Part shown: in pieces, positions 14,546-14,801 of the stretch | Numbering within the stretch: the first letter of the stretch is position 1 | How the letters are laid out: every line of letters begins with the position of its first letter | DNA from: Planctomycetota bacterium | GTDB lineage: Bacteria > Planctomycetota > UBA1135 | Direction: 5' to 3' | NCBI GenBank assembly: GCA_027623585.1 | Contig: JAQBVK010000026.1 | Span: 1-14,801, forward strand | DNA length: 14,801 nt | Translations under genes and position numbers: made by a program | Notes under the pieces: model-generated | What the model saw: only the letters and a program-made list of their open reading frames with translations | The model's database searches: none | What the model was told of the DNA's origin: nothing

Positions 14546-14801
14546 ATGGAGCCGATCGCGATCGCGCGCGACCTCGACCGCGAGACCGCGCGTCTGAGCT
14601 TCGCTCCACCGGTCGCCTTCGTCTACCGGCCTCTCGACTATGCGCGCGAACCGCACGAGGACTATCTGCGCAAGTACGCGAGGCCCGCGCCGCGCGCGCT
14701 GTTGCTCGGCATGAATCCCGGCCCCTTCGGCATGACGCAGACCGGAGTCCCCTTCGGCGAAGTCGCCGCGGCGCGCGACTGGCTCGGCGTGCGCGGCGAA
14801 G
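14546..14801 (+). CDS. SMUG1-type uracil-DNA glycosylase (3'-truncated by window edge)
   Basis: Base-excision-repair enzyme that removes uracil and related lesions such as 5-hydroxymethyluracil from DNA. Eighty-five codons are visible, open to the right edge. The diagnostic element is GMNPGPFGMTQTGVPFGE (residues 55-72), which is SMUG1 motif 1; its Asn is the catalytic-pocket residue (Asn85 in human SMUG1, by family knowledge). It is followed by VAAARDWLG, also family-typical. Upstream FVYRPLDYAREPHEDYLRKY matches the usual substrate-grip N-terminal region. The second catalytic motif, with its His, lies beyond the window. ATG at 14546 is the chosen start; the GTG directly before it (14543) is possible. 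It is divergent from the methyltransferase gene. Confidence 0.92.
   Translation, partial: MEPIAIARDLDRETARLSFAPPVAFVYRPLDYAREPHEDYLRKYARPAPRALLLGMNPGPFGMTQTGVPFGEVAAARDWLGVRGE

Overview
The window is GC-rich, densely coded bacterial DNA. Two very large exported proteins dominate it: a glycine-rich lipoprotein with Ig-like N-terminal domains, and a beta-propeller protein with a C-terminal module typical of secreted proteins in environmental Planctomycetota and Myxococcota. Together with weak Shine-Dalgarno signals and the types of methyltransferase and IcmF present, this suggests a free-living planctomycete-like bacterium. That placement is inference; no marker gene here proves it. I see no RNA genes, CRISPR, prophage, transposase or integrase.

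Layout. (1) Bases 2-2758 (+) hold the C-terminal ~85% of IcmF, the fused GTPase/isobutyryl-CoA mutase; the B12-binding domain and P-loop lie off the left edge. (2) Bases 2771-7000 (-) form a tightly packed same-strand run. In transcription order it is a glutathione S-transferase remnant, an extended-SDR reductase/epimerase, a C-terminal cupin fragment, a front-end type fatty acid desaturase, rsmH and a small VOC (glyoxalase-fold) protein. Most junctions are overlapping or nearly so, which fits one transcript. Three of these six genes are damaged or shortened. The rsmH reading frame continues 37 codons beyond its first conventional start into a conserved-looking N-terminal extension. (3) Bases 7066-10596 (-) encode the glycine-rich lipoprotein, followed at 7009-7043 by a strong hairpin terminator that separates it from the GST remnant. 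(4) Bases 10597-10886 are a divergent intergenic region serving the lipoprotein and, on the other strand, the propeller protein at 10887-13874 (+). (5) At the right end a class I SAM methyltransferase (-) meets the propeller gene tail to tail with a 20-bp overlap. It stands head to head with a SMUG1-type uracil-DNA glycosylase gene (+) that runs off the window.

How the genes fit together. The minus-strand run mixes lipid-related genes (desaturase, SDR), an rRNA modification gene and small detoxification-type proteins; no single pathway is evident. IcmF belongs to branched-chain acyl-CoA metabolism. The divergent lipoprotein/propeller pair is the most distinctive part: two large surface or secreted proteins of unknown function facing away from a shared control region. 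I found no convincing defence, CRISPR or mobile system. The best leads are the glycine-rich/propeller pair, the non-canonical rsmH start and the cluster of decaying genes.
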